DNA of 60,263 nt from the NCBI GenBank assembly GCA_015222055.1, contig JADFUR010000062.1, positions 1-60,263 on the forward strand. Direction: 5' to 3'. The DNA comes from Bacteroidota bacterium (GTDB taxonomy: Bacteria; Bacteroidota; Bacteroidia; Bacteroidales; B39-G9). A program made the translations under genes and the position numbers. The notes under the pieces were generated by a model that did not search any database, had not been told where the DNA came from, and worked only from the letters and a program-made list of their open reading frames with translations. Below, in pieces: positions 25,974-34,804 of the stretch; position 1 is the stretch's first letter; every line of letters starts with the position of its first letter.

Positions 25974-27935
25974 ATGTATAAAAAACAGTTGTTCTTTTCA
26001 TTAATCATGGCCTTTTTCACTTTTTCGGCATCGGCTCAATCAGTAACAGAGTTGATAAAAAAATATGATAACACTCAAAAATATAAGGGCTATAACCTGC
26101 TTTTAATTTTTGATAGCACAAAAGTTGATGTGCAAGAAACAGGCTTGTGTTATAACAATCAACACACCTTGTATAAAGTTTTAACTTATGAGGGAGCAAA
26201 AAAAATAAGTAATCTAAAATTTGATTACGACCCACAATCTGCTTTTGTTCAAATTAAAAAAGTTGTTATTTATAAAAAAGACGGTACAAAAAAAGAGCTT
26301 GATATAAATACAACATTAGATTATCCTGCACCGGCACACATGATTTACTGGGGTGCACGACAAAAAATGATCGAAGTAGGAAGGTTAGAACCCGGCGATG
26401 CTGTTGAGGTAGTGATGTTTAAAAAAGGATTTACTTATGCTCTTTTGCAAGATGGTGAAAATAGCGACGATAGATATATCCCACCAATGAAAGGACAATT
26501 TTATGATATTGTTCCTTTTTGGAACAGTAACCCAATTGCAAAAAAAGTTTATCAGGTAAAAATACCTAAAGAGAAATATTTTCAATATAAATTTTATAAT
26601 GGAGATGTTGATTCTACAAAGAAACAAGTTGGAGAAAAAATTCAATATACTTTTACCAAAACAAACATTTTACCAATTCGCAGAGAATCTCGTTCTTTAG
26701 GTTTGTCAGATATTGCACCAAAATTATTGCTTTCGACAAGTCGCAATTGGGAAGAAAAATCTGTTTGGTTTAATAAGGTGAATGAAGACTATGGCAGTTT
26801 TGAATCAACAAAAGAAATTGACGAAAAGGTTGCGGAAATTTTACAAGGAGCTAAAGATGAAATGGATTCTGTTTCAAGACTAACTCATTGGGCTGGTGAT
26901 GAAATTCGCTATAGCGGAATATCAATGGGCGAAGGCGAAGGTTTCACTCTTCACAAAGGCGAAATGAATTTTCGTGATAGATGCGGTGTTTGTAAAGACA
27001 AAGCAGGTATGTTAATTACCATGTTGCGTGCTGCCGGATTTACAGCTTATCCTGCAATGACAATGGCCGGTTCGAGAATTGAAAATATTCCGGCTGATCA
27101 GTTTAACCATTGTGTTGTAGTTACAAAATTATCTGATGACAAGTATCATTTGCTTGATCCTACCTGGGTTCCGTTTGTTCGTGAGCTATGGTCAAGTTGT
27201 GAGCAGCAGCAAAATTATTTAATGGGTCTTCCCGAAGGGGCTGATTTAGGAGAAACACCAATCTCTGCACCCGAAAATCATTTGTTGAAAATTGTTGGAA
27301 ATTTAGAAATATCTAATGACGGAACACTTACCGGAGAAGTTATTCTTACAGCAACTGGACAATCAGACGCAAGTTTAAGAGGTGTTTTTAATTATTACAA
27401 AAAATCGCAATGGAAAGAAAATGTTGAAAACCAAATTCTTGCAATTAATCCTTTAGCAGAAATTATTGATATGAAATACACTAACACTTATGATTATCAA
27501 AAAATTCCTGTAGAAATTAAAGTAACATTTAGAATTCCTAATTATGCAATTGTTACTAACAATGAAATGATTTTTAAACCTTTTGCTGCTCAAAATTTTT
27601 TTAAATATGCACAATCTCAACTTCGTTTTAATACTGATTTAAAAGAAAGAAAATATGGCTTTAAAGATCGTTGCAGCAGATTGGTGGAGATTAACGAAAC
27701 AATAAAATTGCCAAAATTCGAAAGTGAAATATATTTGCCTAAAGCAGATAGTTCTGACGGCAGTGGAGCAAGCTTTGTGGGGAGTTATAATCTAAAAGAA
27801 AATATGCTTGTGATTAACGAAAAAGCAAGTTATAAAAAACGTGTTTATTCTTCAGATGATTGGCCTTCATTTAAAAAAGCCATTGAATCGCAAAACAAAT
27901 TTGCTGATGAATATGTTATTTTAAAAATTAAATAA
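25974..27935 (+). CDS. DUF3857/transglutaminase-like exported protein
   Basis: The 653-residue protein begins with a signal peptide (YKKQLFFSLIMAFFTFSASAQ). A DUF3857 domain (about 60-240) contains VVIYKKDGTKKELD and YPAPAHMIYWGARQKMIEV. A transglutaminase core follows with RDRCGVCKDKAGML (catalytic C340), FNHCVVV (H379) and LLDPTW (D395), so the Cys-His-Asp triad is intact. The C-terminal 240 residues are beta-rich. Such proteins sit in the periplasm or on the outer membrane of Bacteroidetes; their cross-linking or protease substrates are generally unknown. It is followed after 36 bases by a related lipoprotein, so the two are probably co-expressed. Confidence 0.88.
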   Translation: MYKKQLFFSLIMAFFTFSASAQSVTELIKKYDNTQKYKGYNLLLIFDSTKVDVQETGLCYNNQHTLYKVLTYEGAKKISNLKFDYDPQSAFVQIKKVVIYKKDGTKKELDINTTLDYPAPAHMIYWGARQKMIEVGRLEPGDAVEVVMFKKGFTYALLQDGENSDDRYIPPMKGQFYDIVPFWNSNPIAKKVYQVKIPKEKYFQYKFYNGDVDSTKKQVGEKIQYTFTKTNILPIRRESRSLGLSDIAPKLLLSTSRNWEEKSVWFNKVNEDYGSFESTKEIDEKVAEILQGAKDEMDSVSRLTHWAGDEIRYSGISMGEGEGFTLHKGEMNFRDRCGVCKDKAGMLITMLRAAGFTAYPAMTMAGSRIENIPADQFNHCVVVTKLSDDKYHLLDPTWVPFVRELWSSCEQQQNYLMGLPEGADLGETPISAPENHLLKIVGNLEISNDGTLTGEVILTATGQSDASLRGVFNYYKKSQWKENVENQILAINPLAEIIDMKYTNTYDYQKIPVEIKVTFRIPNYAIVTNNEMIFKPFAAQNFFKYAQSQLRFNTDLKERKYGFKDRCSRLVEINETIKLPKFESEIYLPKADSSDGSGASFVGSYNLKENMLVINEKASYKKRVYSSDDWPSFKKAIESQNKFADEYVILKIK

Positions 27936-27971
27936 ATTAGAGATTATAGTTAAATATAAAAATATAGGAAG

Positions 27972-29762
27972 ATGAAACGAGTAATTTTATTATTAATAAT
28001 TATAGGATTATATTCTTGTAATACTTTTGATGCAGAAAAATATAAAAATAACGACGCCGTTTATTTAAATATGGTAAAAGAATACCAGTTAAACGATGAT
28101 GGGTCAGTTGATTATCGTTATTCTCATAAATTGAGATTGTTAAGTTATTATGTTATTAATCGTGTGTATGGGGAAAGTTTTATTCCCTATAATTTAAAAC
28201 ATCAAACACTTACCATAAATAAGTCATTGACAACAATGGCAGATGGTACGGAAGTGAAATCACCCGATAATGCATTTAACAAAATTTTACCTTCGTATGC
28301 AGCTAATGCACCGTATTACAATAATATTCGTGAGATGGTTGTTACACATACCGGACTTGAAAAAAATGCGAGCATTGATTTGAATTATACTATTCATAGC
28401 GATAAAAATTATTATCCATACTTAATGAGCAACGAAACTCTTACTTCTGGTTCGCCAATTCAAAAATTAATAATTGTTGTAAAAGTGCCTCTTGATAAAA
28501 AATTGAATTATAAGCTTTTTAATTATCAACAAGAGCCAAAAGTGAAGGAAACAAGTTCGTTTATTCAATATAAATGGGTGTTTAATGATTTGCCTGCTAT
28601 TTCGAGAGAACAAATGAATTCGCAACAAACAGAACCTAAATTAAATTTTTCTACAGCCAAAGATATTAATCAGGCTTTTCAAAAATTTGTTGAAAACAAT
28701 CCTGTTAATGACTTAAATTTAAACGAGAAAATAACAAAAAAATCAACTACTCTTTTAACAGCTCTTGAGTGTCAGAAAAAAGTTGTTAATGAGCTTAATT
28801 ATTATGAAATTTCGCTAAAGCATAATGGATTTAAATTTAGAGATGCTAAAAGTGTTTGGGAAAGCAATGGGGGAACTAATATTGAAAGAACAATGGTGCT
28901 GGTTAACTTATTGAAAAACAATAATATTGATGCAGAACCGGTTGCTGTTATTGATAGTTGTTTTGATAATAAACCTTATGCTAATTTACTAAATGTAAAT
29001 AAATTTTTAGTTAAAGTAAATTTAGAGAATGATAACTATATTTACCTGTCTGCAAATGAGATAAACACTTTAGATTGTAAATATAAATTAGGCAATAAGA
29101 CCGTTGTAATTTTAAAGCAAGAAAAAATTAAAGCAATTAACGAAAAAACTTATGACAACGATTTGTCTGTTACTTCAGATTTAAAACTAACAGAAAAAAA
29201 TAAAATTTCAGGAACAATAAATTGCACATTAACAAATGGAGTAAATCCTTATTTTAAAACGATTAAGAATGAAAAATCAATAAAAAATATATTTAAAAAT
29301 TTATCATCTTCAAATATCAACAATTATTCATTAAAACAAAACACAGGAGAAGAAACCAATGTTGTTTTTAATGTTGAGATTAAAGATTTGAAAGAACAAG
29401 CTAAGTATATTTTTTGGAAACTTCCTGAGTTTAATATGGGATTTAATCAATGGTATTTAAGAAGTTTAACTAAAGAAAGAGCAACAACTTTAGAAATTCC
29501 ATTTTGTATAAACGAAAGCTATAAATTTAAATTATCTATTCCTGATAGTTACAAATTGCTTGCTACCGACACCATTATTTCTATTAATAATAAACTTGGA
29601 AGTGTTAATATAGAGATTGTTAAAGGTGAAAATAATATTATGATTTCTCGCTCAATAAAATTAAATAAATGTATTGTTGAAGCCTCGGAATATCAAGGTT
29701 TTAAAAATTTGATTGATGCTTGGTTAAATCCAAAGAATAAAGAAATCGTTTTAAAGTATTAA
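27972..29762 (+). CDS. DUF3857 lipoprotein with degenerate transglutaminase fold
   Basis: The signal peptide MKRVILLLIIIGLYSC ends in a lipobox cysteine (C16), so the mature protein is an anchored lipoprotein. A DUF3857 domain covers about residues 30-220 (VYLNMVKEYQLNDDG, LTTMADGTEVK). The following region aligns in order with the transglutaminase core, but the position that should be the catalytic cysteine reads NGGTNIERTMVLVNLL, with no cysteine. The protein is therefore probably a non-catalytic partner of the intact enzyme encoded just upstream. A strong terminator at 29783-29823 ends the pair. Confidence 0.78.
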   Translation: MKRVILLLIIIGLYSCNTFDAEKYKNNDAVYLNMVKEYQLNDDGSVDYRYSHKLRLLSYYVINRVYGESFIPYNLKHQTLTINKSLTTMADGTEVKSPDNAFNKILPSYAANAPYYNNIREMVVTHTGLEKNASIDLNYTIHSDKNYYPYLMSNETLTSGSPIQKLIIVVKVPLDKKLNYKLFNYQQEPKVKETSSFIQYKWVFNDLPAISREQMNSQQTEPKLNFSTAKDINQAFQKFVENNPVNDLNLNEKITKKSTTLLTALECQKKVVNELNYYEISLKHNGFKFRDAKSVWESNGGTNIERTMVLVNLLKNNNIDAEPVAVIDSCFDNKPYANLLNVNKFLVKVNLENDNYIYLSANEINTLDCKYKLGNKTVVILKQEKIKAINEKTYDNDLSVTSDLKLTEKNKISGTINCTLTNGVNPYFKTIKNEKSIKNIFKNLSSSNINNYSLKQNTGEETNVVFNVEIKDLKEQAKYIFWKLPEFNMGFNQWYLRSLTKERATTLEIPFCINESYKFKLSIPDSYKLLATDTIISINNKLGSVNIEIVKGENNIMISRSIKLNKCIVEASEYQGFKNLIDAWLNPKNKEIVLKY

Positions 29763-29782
29763 TTGTTTAAAAATTTTTAGAA

Positions 29783-29823
29783 AAAAACCAGTCAGCTTTT
29801 CAGAATCTGACTGGTTTTTTTTT
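29783..29823 (+). terminator. Rho-independent terminator after the DUF3857 pair
   Basis: AAAAACCAGTCAG and CTGACTGGTTTTT pair over about 13 bp around an 11-base loop, ending in nine T residues, 20 bases after the stop at 29762. Confidence 0.9.
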
Positions 29824-30067
29824 AGATAAAACCTATCAGGTTTGGGTAAATTTAGTTTGGTGGTTATTTTTTAAGAAAACCTACCAGGTTTGGGCTATTA
29901 AAAGATGTATGCGTTTAAATTAGTTGTAATCTGAATTGAATGAAACCTGATAGGTTTTGGTAAAATTAGTTTGGATGGGTTCTTAATTAATTAAGGGATT
30001 CCTCCCTATGGTCGGAATGACGAGTTGGGCAGGTTTGGGTAAAATTCGTTTAATGGTCAATAACCGA

Positions 30068-30155
30068 AAAATCCCGTAGGAATTAAATGTAAATAGCCCT
30101 GTATGAAATGCAGGGTAAAATGTGTGAAGTAACAAGAGAGCCCTGAAAGGTTTCT
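30068..30155. repeat. Three-hairpin dispersed repeat, copy 2
   Basis: Matches 25505-25592 over its whole length: a slightly broken AATCCCGTAGGAATT, an identical CCCTG-TATGAAATG-CAGGG and a third stem (GAGA...TCTC) whose bases differ from copy 1 while pairing is largely kept. Confidence 0.75.
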
Positions 30156-30205
30156 CTTGTTGGTTTTATAAGCGTAAAATTTAAGCGTCTATGTCAGAAA
30201 GTAAA

Positions 30206-30228
30206 AGCACAAGCGAGACGCTTGTGCT
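30206..30228. repeat. Perfect 10-bp hairpin
   Basis: AGCACAAGCG-AGA-CGCTTGTGCT is a perfect stem-loop between the three-hairpin repeat and the S41 protease gene. It lacks a T-run, so it is better read as a REP-like repeat than as a terminator. Confidence 0.6.
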
Positions 30229-30303
30229 ATAAGTTCAATAGTTGATTTTTTTATATAAAACCTGCCAGGTTTGGCTGAAATGAGTTTAAACGACTATTTT
30301 TTA

Positions 30304-31977
30304 TTATTTTTCAGCAACTTTTCCTGATAAAATATTTGTGTATTTTTTGTTATTTCCTAAAATTTCAAGAGCTTCTTTTATATCTGGGTCTTTTGATAAA
30401 GAAGAAGAAATTCTTCCTTTTTGGAAATAGTATCTGCTTATTATTTCTTCTTTAATAAGCTCTTTTATTTCATCTTTAAAAGTAATTAAATCTTTATTTT
30501 TATCATGAGCAAGATCTTTGTGTAATACTTCAAATTCTTTTGAAACTTTGTTATAATATTTTTCTTTTTTTGCAATTTTTTCTAACTCAATAAGTTTTTT
30601 CTCGCATTGCGTTTTGTAATCGAATTTTTTATCTCCTAAAAATAATTTAAAGGCTTCATAATCATCGTCTGTAAAAGTAAAATTAGTAGCAGAAGCAATT
30701 GAATCATGACTTATTTTGTAATCAGTAGCAAAATCGAAAATTAAATTTTTTATTACTAAACTAATGGCAATCTTACTAAAATATTCGGGCTCAAGTTTGA
30801 TGTCTGGTAAAACTCCACCGCCGTCATACACATCTCTTCCATTATTAGTTGAAAATTTTGTAATTAAAGTGTCTGGTATTTTTCCAACACTGCCGTCTTC
30901 GTTTCTGTGAGAGTAGTCAAGAGCCTGAATACATCTTCCACTGGGAATATAGTATTTGGCAGTTGTAACTTTCAGCTTTGAATTGTAACTGAGCGAACGT
31001 GTTGTTTGTACCAATCCTTTTCCATAAGTTCTTTGTCCAATAATAACTGCACGATCTAAGTCTTGCATGGTTCCCGAAACAATTTCTGAAGCCGAAGCAG
31101 AGCCTCGATTTACTATAATAGCGAGAGGCGTTTTTGTATCAATTGGTTGATTAGTTGCTTTATATGTTTTGTTCCATTGTTTTACTTTCCCTTTTGTGGT
31201 AACAATTGTTTGCCCTTTATCTACAAATAAATTACAGATTTTAACAGCTTCATGTAATAAACCTCCAGGATTGTTTCTTAAGTCAAACACAAAAGCTTTT
31301 GCATGCTGTTTTTCTTTTAAATCTAAAATAGCATTTTTAACATCTTTGCTTGATTTGTCTGTAAAAACGTTTAGTTTAACATACCCTATACTGTCATTTA
31401 ACATCCCATAATATGGAACGCTTTTTATTTTAATTTTTTCACGAGTAATACTTTTGTTAAATGATTTGTCAATACCTTTTCGTTTTATTGTAAGTTTAAC
31501 ATGGGTGTTTGGTTGGCCTTTTAATAGTTCGCTTATGTCTTTTGTTGATTTTCCTTTTGTTGATTTTCCTTCAATTTTAGTAATAATATCACCTGCTTCA
31601 ATTCCTGCTTTGTGGATAGGTGAATTTTCATAAGGCTCTGATATTAAGACATAGTCTCCACTTTTTCTTATCATTGCACCAACACCACCATATTGACCGG
31701 TTGTCATAAATTTAAAATCTTCTATCTTCGATTCTGGTATAAAAACAGTATATGGGTCTAATGACTTTAGCATTTCATCAATACTGTTTTTTATTATTTC
31801 TCCGGGATCAATTTCATCTACATAATAAAGATTGAGCTCTCTAAAAAGAGTATAATAAATGTCAAGATTTTTGGCTATTTCAAAATTGTCATTGTTAAAG
31901 CTTACAAATAAAATAGGGGTAATAATAATAAGAGACGATATTATTAAAAGTTTTATTTTTTTTGATAATTTTTTCAT
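30304..31977 (-). CDS. S41-family C-terminal processing peptidase
   Basis: The 557-residue protein has an N-terminal membrane or signal segment (KIKLLIISSLIIITPILFV), a PDZ domain (GGVGAMIRKSGDYVLISEP to LTIKRKG), and an S41 protease core with DLRNNPGGLL and the Ser-Lys dyad: S295 in GSASASE and K320 in GQRTYGKG, spaced as in E. coli Prc. It trims or degrades periplasmic proteins by recognising their C-termini. A tandem 15-bp duplication near 31541-31575 gives the repeated KSTKGKSTK in the PDZ domain. It follows yidD by 37 bases; the hemD-rnpA-yidD-ctp order is one I recall as common in this phylum. Confidence 0.93.
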   Translation of the reverse strand: MKKLSKKIKLLIISSLIIITPILFVSFNNDNFEIAKNLDIYYTLFRELNLYYVDEIDPGEIIKNSIDEMLKSLDPYTVFIPESKIEDFKFMTTGQYGGVGAMIRKSGDYVLISEPYENSPIHKAGIEAGDIITKIEGKSTKGKSTKDISELLKGQPNTHVKLTIKRKGIDKSFNKSITREKIKIKSVPYYGMLNDSIGYVKLNVFTDKSSKDVKNAILDLKEKQHAKAFVFDLRNNPGGLLHEAVKICNLFVDKGQTIVTTKGKVKQWNKTYKATNQPIDTKTPLAIIVNRGSASASEIVSGTMQDLDRAVIIGQRTYGKGLVQTTRSLSYNSKLKVTTAKYYIPSGRCIQALDYSHRNEDGSVGKIPDTLITKFSTNNGRDVYDGGGVLPDIKLEPEYFSKIAISLVIKNLIFDFATDYKISHDSIASATNFTFTDDDYEAFKLFLGDKKFDYKTQCEKKLIELEKIAKKEKYYNKVSKEFEVLHKDLAHDKNKDLITFKDEIKELIKEEIISRYYFQKGRISSSLSKDPDIKEALEILGNNKKYTNILSGKVAEK

Positions 31978-32014
31978 TTTTATCTATCTTAGTTTAAAAA
32001 TAATTGATAATATT

Positions 32015-32278
32015 TTAAGGAACAGGGTCATAACCATGGCCTCCCCAAGGATTACATGAAAATATTCTTTTTATTGCGTAATATCCACCTTTTATTGGTC
32101 CGTGCTTTTTTATTGCTTCAATACTGTACACAGAACAAGTTGGTGTGTATCGACAACTTCTTGGTGTTATTGGCGAAATGGCATATTGGTAAAATTTTAT
32201 TAAACCAATAAATAGAATCTGAATAATTTTTAAAGGGATATGAATTATTAATTTTAATATTTTAATTGCGTTTTTCAT
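32015..32278 (-). CDS. yidD: Membrane protein insertion efficiency factor YidD
   Basis: The 87-residue protein has an amphipathic hydrophobic N-terminal helix ([23 protein letters not shown]) followed by the family signature [28 protein letters not shown] and ending [14 protein letters not shown]. YidD assists YidC-dependent insertion of inner membrane proteins. It overlaps the end of rnpA by 17 bases, the classical rnpA-yidD arrangement. The three conserved cysteines of the signature are present. Confidence 0.96.
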   Translation of the reverse strand: MKNAIKILKLIIHIPLKIIQILFIGLIKFYQYAISPITPRSCRYTPTCSVYSIEAIKKHGPIKGGYYAIKRIFSCNPWGGHGYDPVP

Positions 32279-32648
32279 ACTCTTTAATTAAACGAGGTAA
32301 AATTACAATTATTTTATTTTTAATATCATTATAATCTAAAATTTTATTGCTTTGGTATATAAGCATAATGGCTAATTGTGTATTTTTTTTGGTAAAATAG
32401 TCAAAAATTATTGATTTGTTAAGCCTGTATGCTTCTTTAGTTCTTCGTTTAATGAGATTTCTATTAACAGCCAATTTAATGTTTTTTTTTGGCACACTAA
32501 TGCATATTTGAATGGGATTTTCAGAGCCGGAATCCGTTTTAACCCAAATTATTCTAAAACGACTTTCTGTGAAAGAACAGCCTTTTTTAAATAGGGAATC
32601 GATTGTTTTTTTGCTTGATAAACGTTCTTCCTTTTTAAATGAAAACAT
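32262..32648 (-). CDS. rnpA: Ribonuclease P protein component
   Basis: This small basic protein binds the RNase P RNA and promotes cleavage of tRNA leaders. At 128 residues it is standard length. It opens [22 protein letters not shown], has a central [24 protein letters not shown] that contains the conserved RNR-type basic helix, and a C-terminal tail [11 protein letters not shown]. It overlaps yidD downstream, and a terminator-like palindrome separates it from hemD upstream. Confidence 0.95.
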   Translation of the reverse strand: MFSFKKEERLSSKKTIDSLFKKGCSFTESRFRIIWVKTDSGSENPIQICISVPKKNIKLAVNRNLIKRRTKEAYRLNKSIIFDYFTKKNTQLAIMLIYQSNKILDYNDIKNKIIVILPRLIKEYEKRN

Positions 32649-32661
32649 ATGCCTAATAAAA

Positions 32662-32683
32662 AAGGGGAAATTAATTTCCCCTT
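32662..32683 (-). terminator. Terminator between hemD and rnpA
   Basis: AAGGGGAAATT/AATTTCCCCTT is a perfect 22-base palindrome. On the minus strand it is followed by a run of six T, so it terminates transcription coming from hemD, implying that rnpA has its own promoter or depends on read-through. Confidence 0.75.
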
Positions 32684-32754
32684 AAATGTTTATTTAATCG
32701 TTTTTGCAAAAACAATTGTAATTTTTGAGAAAAATTAATTTACTGGTTTAAGTA

Positions 32755-33510
32755 TTATTTTTTTCCGTTTTTATTGTATTTTTTAATATATTGATCTAAA
32801 GCCATTGTCATTGAAGGTGCCTGAGGCATTGGAGCCTGAATGTCTAATTTTAGACCTGCTTTTGTTACAGCTTTTGATGTTGTTGGTCCAAAGGCTGCTA
32901 TTTTAGTGCCGTTTTGTTTAAACTCAGGAAAATTTTCTAACAGAGAGGTAATTCCCGAAGGACTAAAAAATACAAGAATATCATAATTTACATCAGATAA
33001 GTCTGATAAATCGCTCATTAATGTTTTATATAATATTGCTTTAGAAAAATTTATATTGCTTTTTTCTAATTTTTTAGGCATTTCCGGTTTGTGAATATCT
33101 GATAAAGGCAAAAGATATTTTTCTTCGGGATGTTTGCTGATTACTTTTAATAAATCATCAAATTTTTTCTTGCCACAAAAGATTTTTCTTTTTCGATAAA
33201 CAATATATTTCTGCAAATAAAATGCAATAGATTCTGAAATACAGAAGTATTTAAATTCATCAGGAACAGTAATTCGTAATTCTTTACAAATTCTGAAAAA
33301 ATGATCAATTGCGGTTCTGCTTGTGAAAATCACAGCAGAGTGATCAAGAATGTTGATTTTCGATTTCCTAAATTCTTTTACAGAAACGCCTTCTACCTGT
33401 ATAAAAGGACGAAAATCTATTTGTAAATTGTGTTTTTCTGACAAATCAGCATAAGGCGATTTGTCATTTTCTGGTTTAGGTTGGGAAACTAATATACTTT
33501 TTATTTTCAA
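32755..33510 (-). CDS. hemD: Uroporphyrinogen-III synthase family protein
   Basis: The 251-residue protein follows the weakly conserved two-domain HemD fold: SILVSQPKPEND at the start, AVIFTSRTAIDHFF (about 79-92), KYLLPLSDIHKPEMPKKL, a second-domain strand ILVFFSPSGITSLLENFPE, and IAAFGPTTSKAVTKAGL near the C-terminus. The enzyme closes and inverts hydroxymethylbilane to uroporphyrinogen III in haem and corrinoid synthesis. The SPSGI and GPTTSKAV segments support the call even though overall identity in this family is low. It follows the DUF4271 gene on the same strand by 43 bases, an association I recall from other Bacteroidetes. Confidence 0.85.
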   Translation of the reverse strand: MKIKSILVSQPKPENDKSPYADLSEKHNLQIDFRPFIQVEGVSVKEFRKSKINILDHSAVIFTSRTAIDHFFRICKELRITVPDEFKYFCISESIAFYLQKYIVYRKRKIFCGKKKFDDLLKVISKHPEEKYLLPLSDIHKPEMPKKLEKSNINFSKAILYKTLMSDLSDLSDVNYDILVFFSPSGITSLLENFPEFKQNGTKIAAFGPTTSKAVTKAGLKLDIQAPMPQAPSMTMALDQYIKKYNKNGKK

Positions 33511-33553
33511 AGCGATAATGGATTTGTTAATAAATAATATTTGCTTTTACTTA

Positions 33554-34735
33554 CTATATATACGATGTGACTATTTTGTAAATAAAGAGTAATGGAATAA
33601 TTTCAAGGTCACAAAGGTATAAAAATAAATAAAAGAAAGAAAGTCTTATTTGAATACTTATTTGAATACCTCTTAAAAGTTTAAAGAAGTACATTATAAT
33701 AAGGATTATAAAAGAAATTTTTATTAATATACTACTTATATAATTTGATGTAAATGGTATGGCAAAGATTAATGGAAAAAAAGCAAGCCCGCAAATTTTG
33801 TTATATATAAAAATGTTGTAATAATATTCTTGAAATTTCTTTTTCGATAACAAAACAAAGTCAAGGGATTTTAATAAAAATAATTTTATTAAATATAAAA
33901 TAGACAATATAAAGAAAAAGATTAAAAATGTTTCTAATCCGTTAAAATTGGTTATTTGTAAATTATAATAATGAAAAGTAAAATAACAAATTAAAGATGT
34001 ATTAATAATAAATATTGTGTTTAAACCAAATGAAATTCTGTTTGTCATAATGCTCTTTTCTGCAAATAACTTGTTCGCTGTACTAAAATTTATTGCAGCT
34101 AAAAAATTTGAAGAAATAAATTTTTTATAAAGAATATTAATCCATGAAAAAAAAGCCAAAGACAATAAAGCAATTATTAGAATCCAGTCCGTGTGTAAAA
34201 AAATTTTGTCATTAACGGTTCTTCCGGAATTTGTAATAATAGTTTGAGAGAAATTATACTTTTGTTTAGTTTGACTTGTGCTAATTTTATTTTTTTGAAT
34301 ATCTGTTATTTTTTCCTTTGTTTTCAAATTGGAAACATCATAAAAAAAGCTTTGCTTTAAATTTGTATTTTTTTTATAAGGAAAAGCATACCTCATTTGC
34401 GATGCATCAAATTGTGGTGTTGCAACGGTGTCGTATTCTGTACCCCAAATAGTATCGTTAATGTTTTTTTCATAAAGATTAAAACTTTTTTTTATATGTT
34501 TTGTCTTACGAACAGGCTTGGGGGCTTGGATAATAATTCGTTCGGGAATTTCCTTAATTTGTATTTTACTGTTTTTAAGAATTAATTGGGGTTGATTGCT
34601 TGTTGAATCTTGTTTTAAAAATGAAGATTCGTTTAAAAGAATGGTTTTTTGTTTTATTGAGGTTGTATCTTGCAAAAATAAATTTAATGTGTTATGATTT
34701 TGTTTCATCATTTTTCCCTCATAAAATTTATGCAA
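33554..34735 (-). CDS. DUF4271 membrane protein
   Basis: The 393-residue chain has a low-complexity polar N-terminal half (about 1-175, no recognisable domain, rich in Ser/Gln/Lys/Asn) and a C-terminal half with six or seven hydrophobic spans, beginning WILIIALLSLAFFSWINILY and ending LCDLEIIPLLFIYKIV. This layout, and the position directly upstream of hemD, match DUF4271, a family largely confined to Bacteroidetes with unknown function. Two starts are possible: ATG at 34735 or the MM pair eight codons in (MMKQNHN). I see no catalytic motif. Confidence 0.72.
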   Translation of the reverse strand: MHKFYEGKMMKQNHNTLNLFLQDTTSIKQKTILLNESSFLKQDSTSNQPQLILKNSKIQIKEIPERIIIQAPKPVRKTKHIKKSFNLYEKNINDTIWGTEYDTVATPQFDASQMRYAFPYKKNTNLKQSFFYDVSNLKTKEKITDIQKNKISTSQTKQKYNFSQTIITNSGRTVNDKIFLHTDWILIIALLSLAFFSWINILYKKFISSNFLAAINFSTANKLFAEKSIMTNRISFGLNTIFIINTSLICYFTFHYYNLQITNFNGLETFLIFFFILSILYLIKLFLLKSLDFVLLSKKKFQEYYYNIFIYNKICGLAFFPLIFAIPFTSNYISSILIKISFIILIIMYFFKLLRGIQISIQIRLSFFYLFLYLCDLEIIPLLFIYKIVTSYI

Positions 34736-34804
34736 AATTAATAAAATATTGCATAATAAACTTGAAATAAGTGTTTCCTTTAATAAATAAATAAATAATT
34801 TTGT

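Larger units (their letters stand above)
29828..30272. repeat. Cluster of AAACCT-NNN-AGGTTT palindromes
   Basis: Four copies of the 15-mer AAACCT-NNN-AGGTTT followed by GG lie at 29828-29842 (ATC), 29877-29891 (ACC), 29943-29957 (GAT) and 30258-30272 (GCC), with a half copy at about 30026-30038. An ATTCC/GGAAT hairpin with the tail GACG is at 29998-30021. Spacing is irregular (49, 66 and 315 bases between starts), so it is not a CRISPR array. No gene is present between 29763 and 30303. Confidence 0.8.

Noticed and set aside
29828-30272. Possible CRISPR array from repeated AAACCT..AGGTTT units
   Set aside because: Spacing between units is irregular, the units are only 15 bp, there are no unique spacers of constant length and no cas genes in the window.
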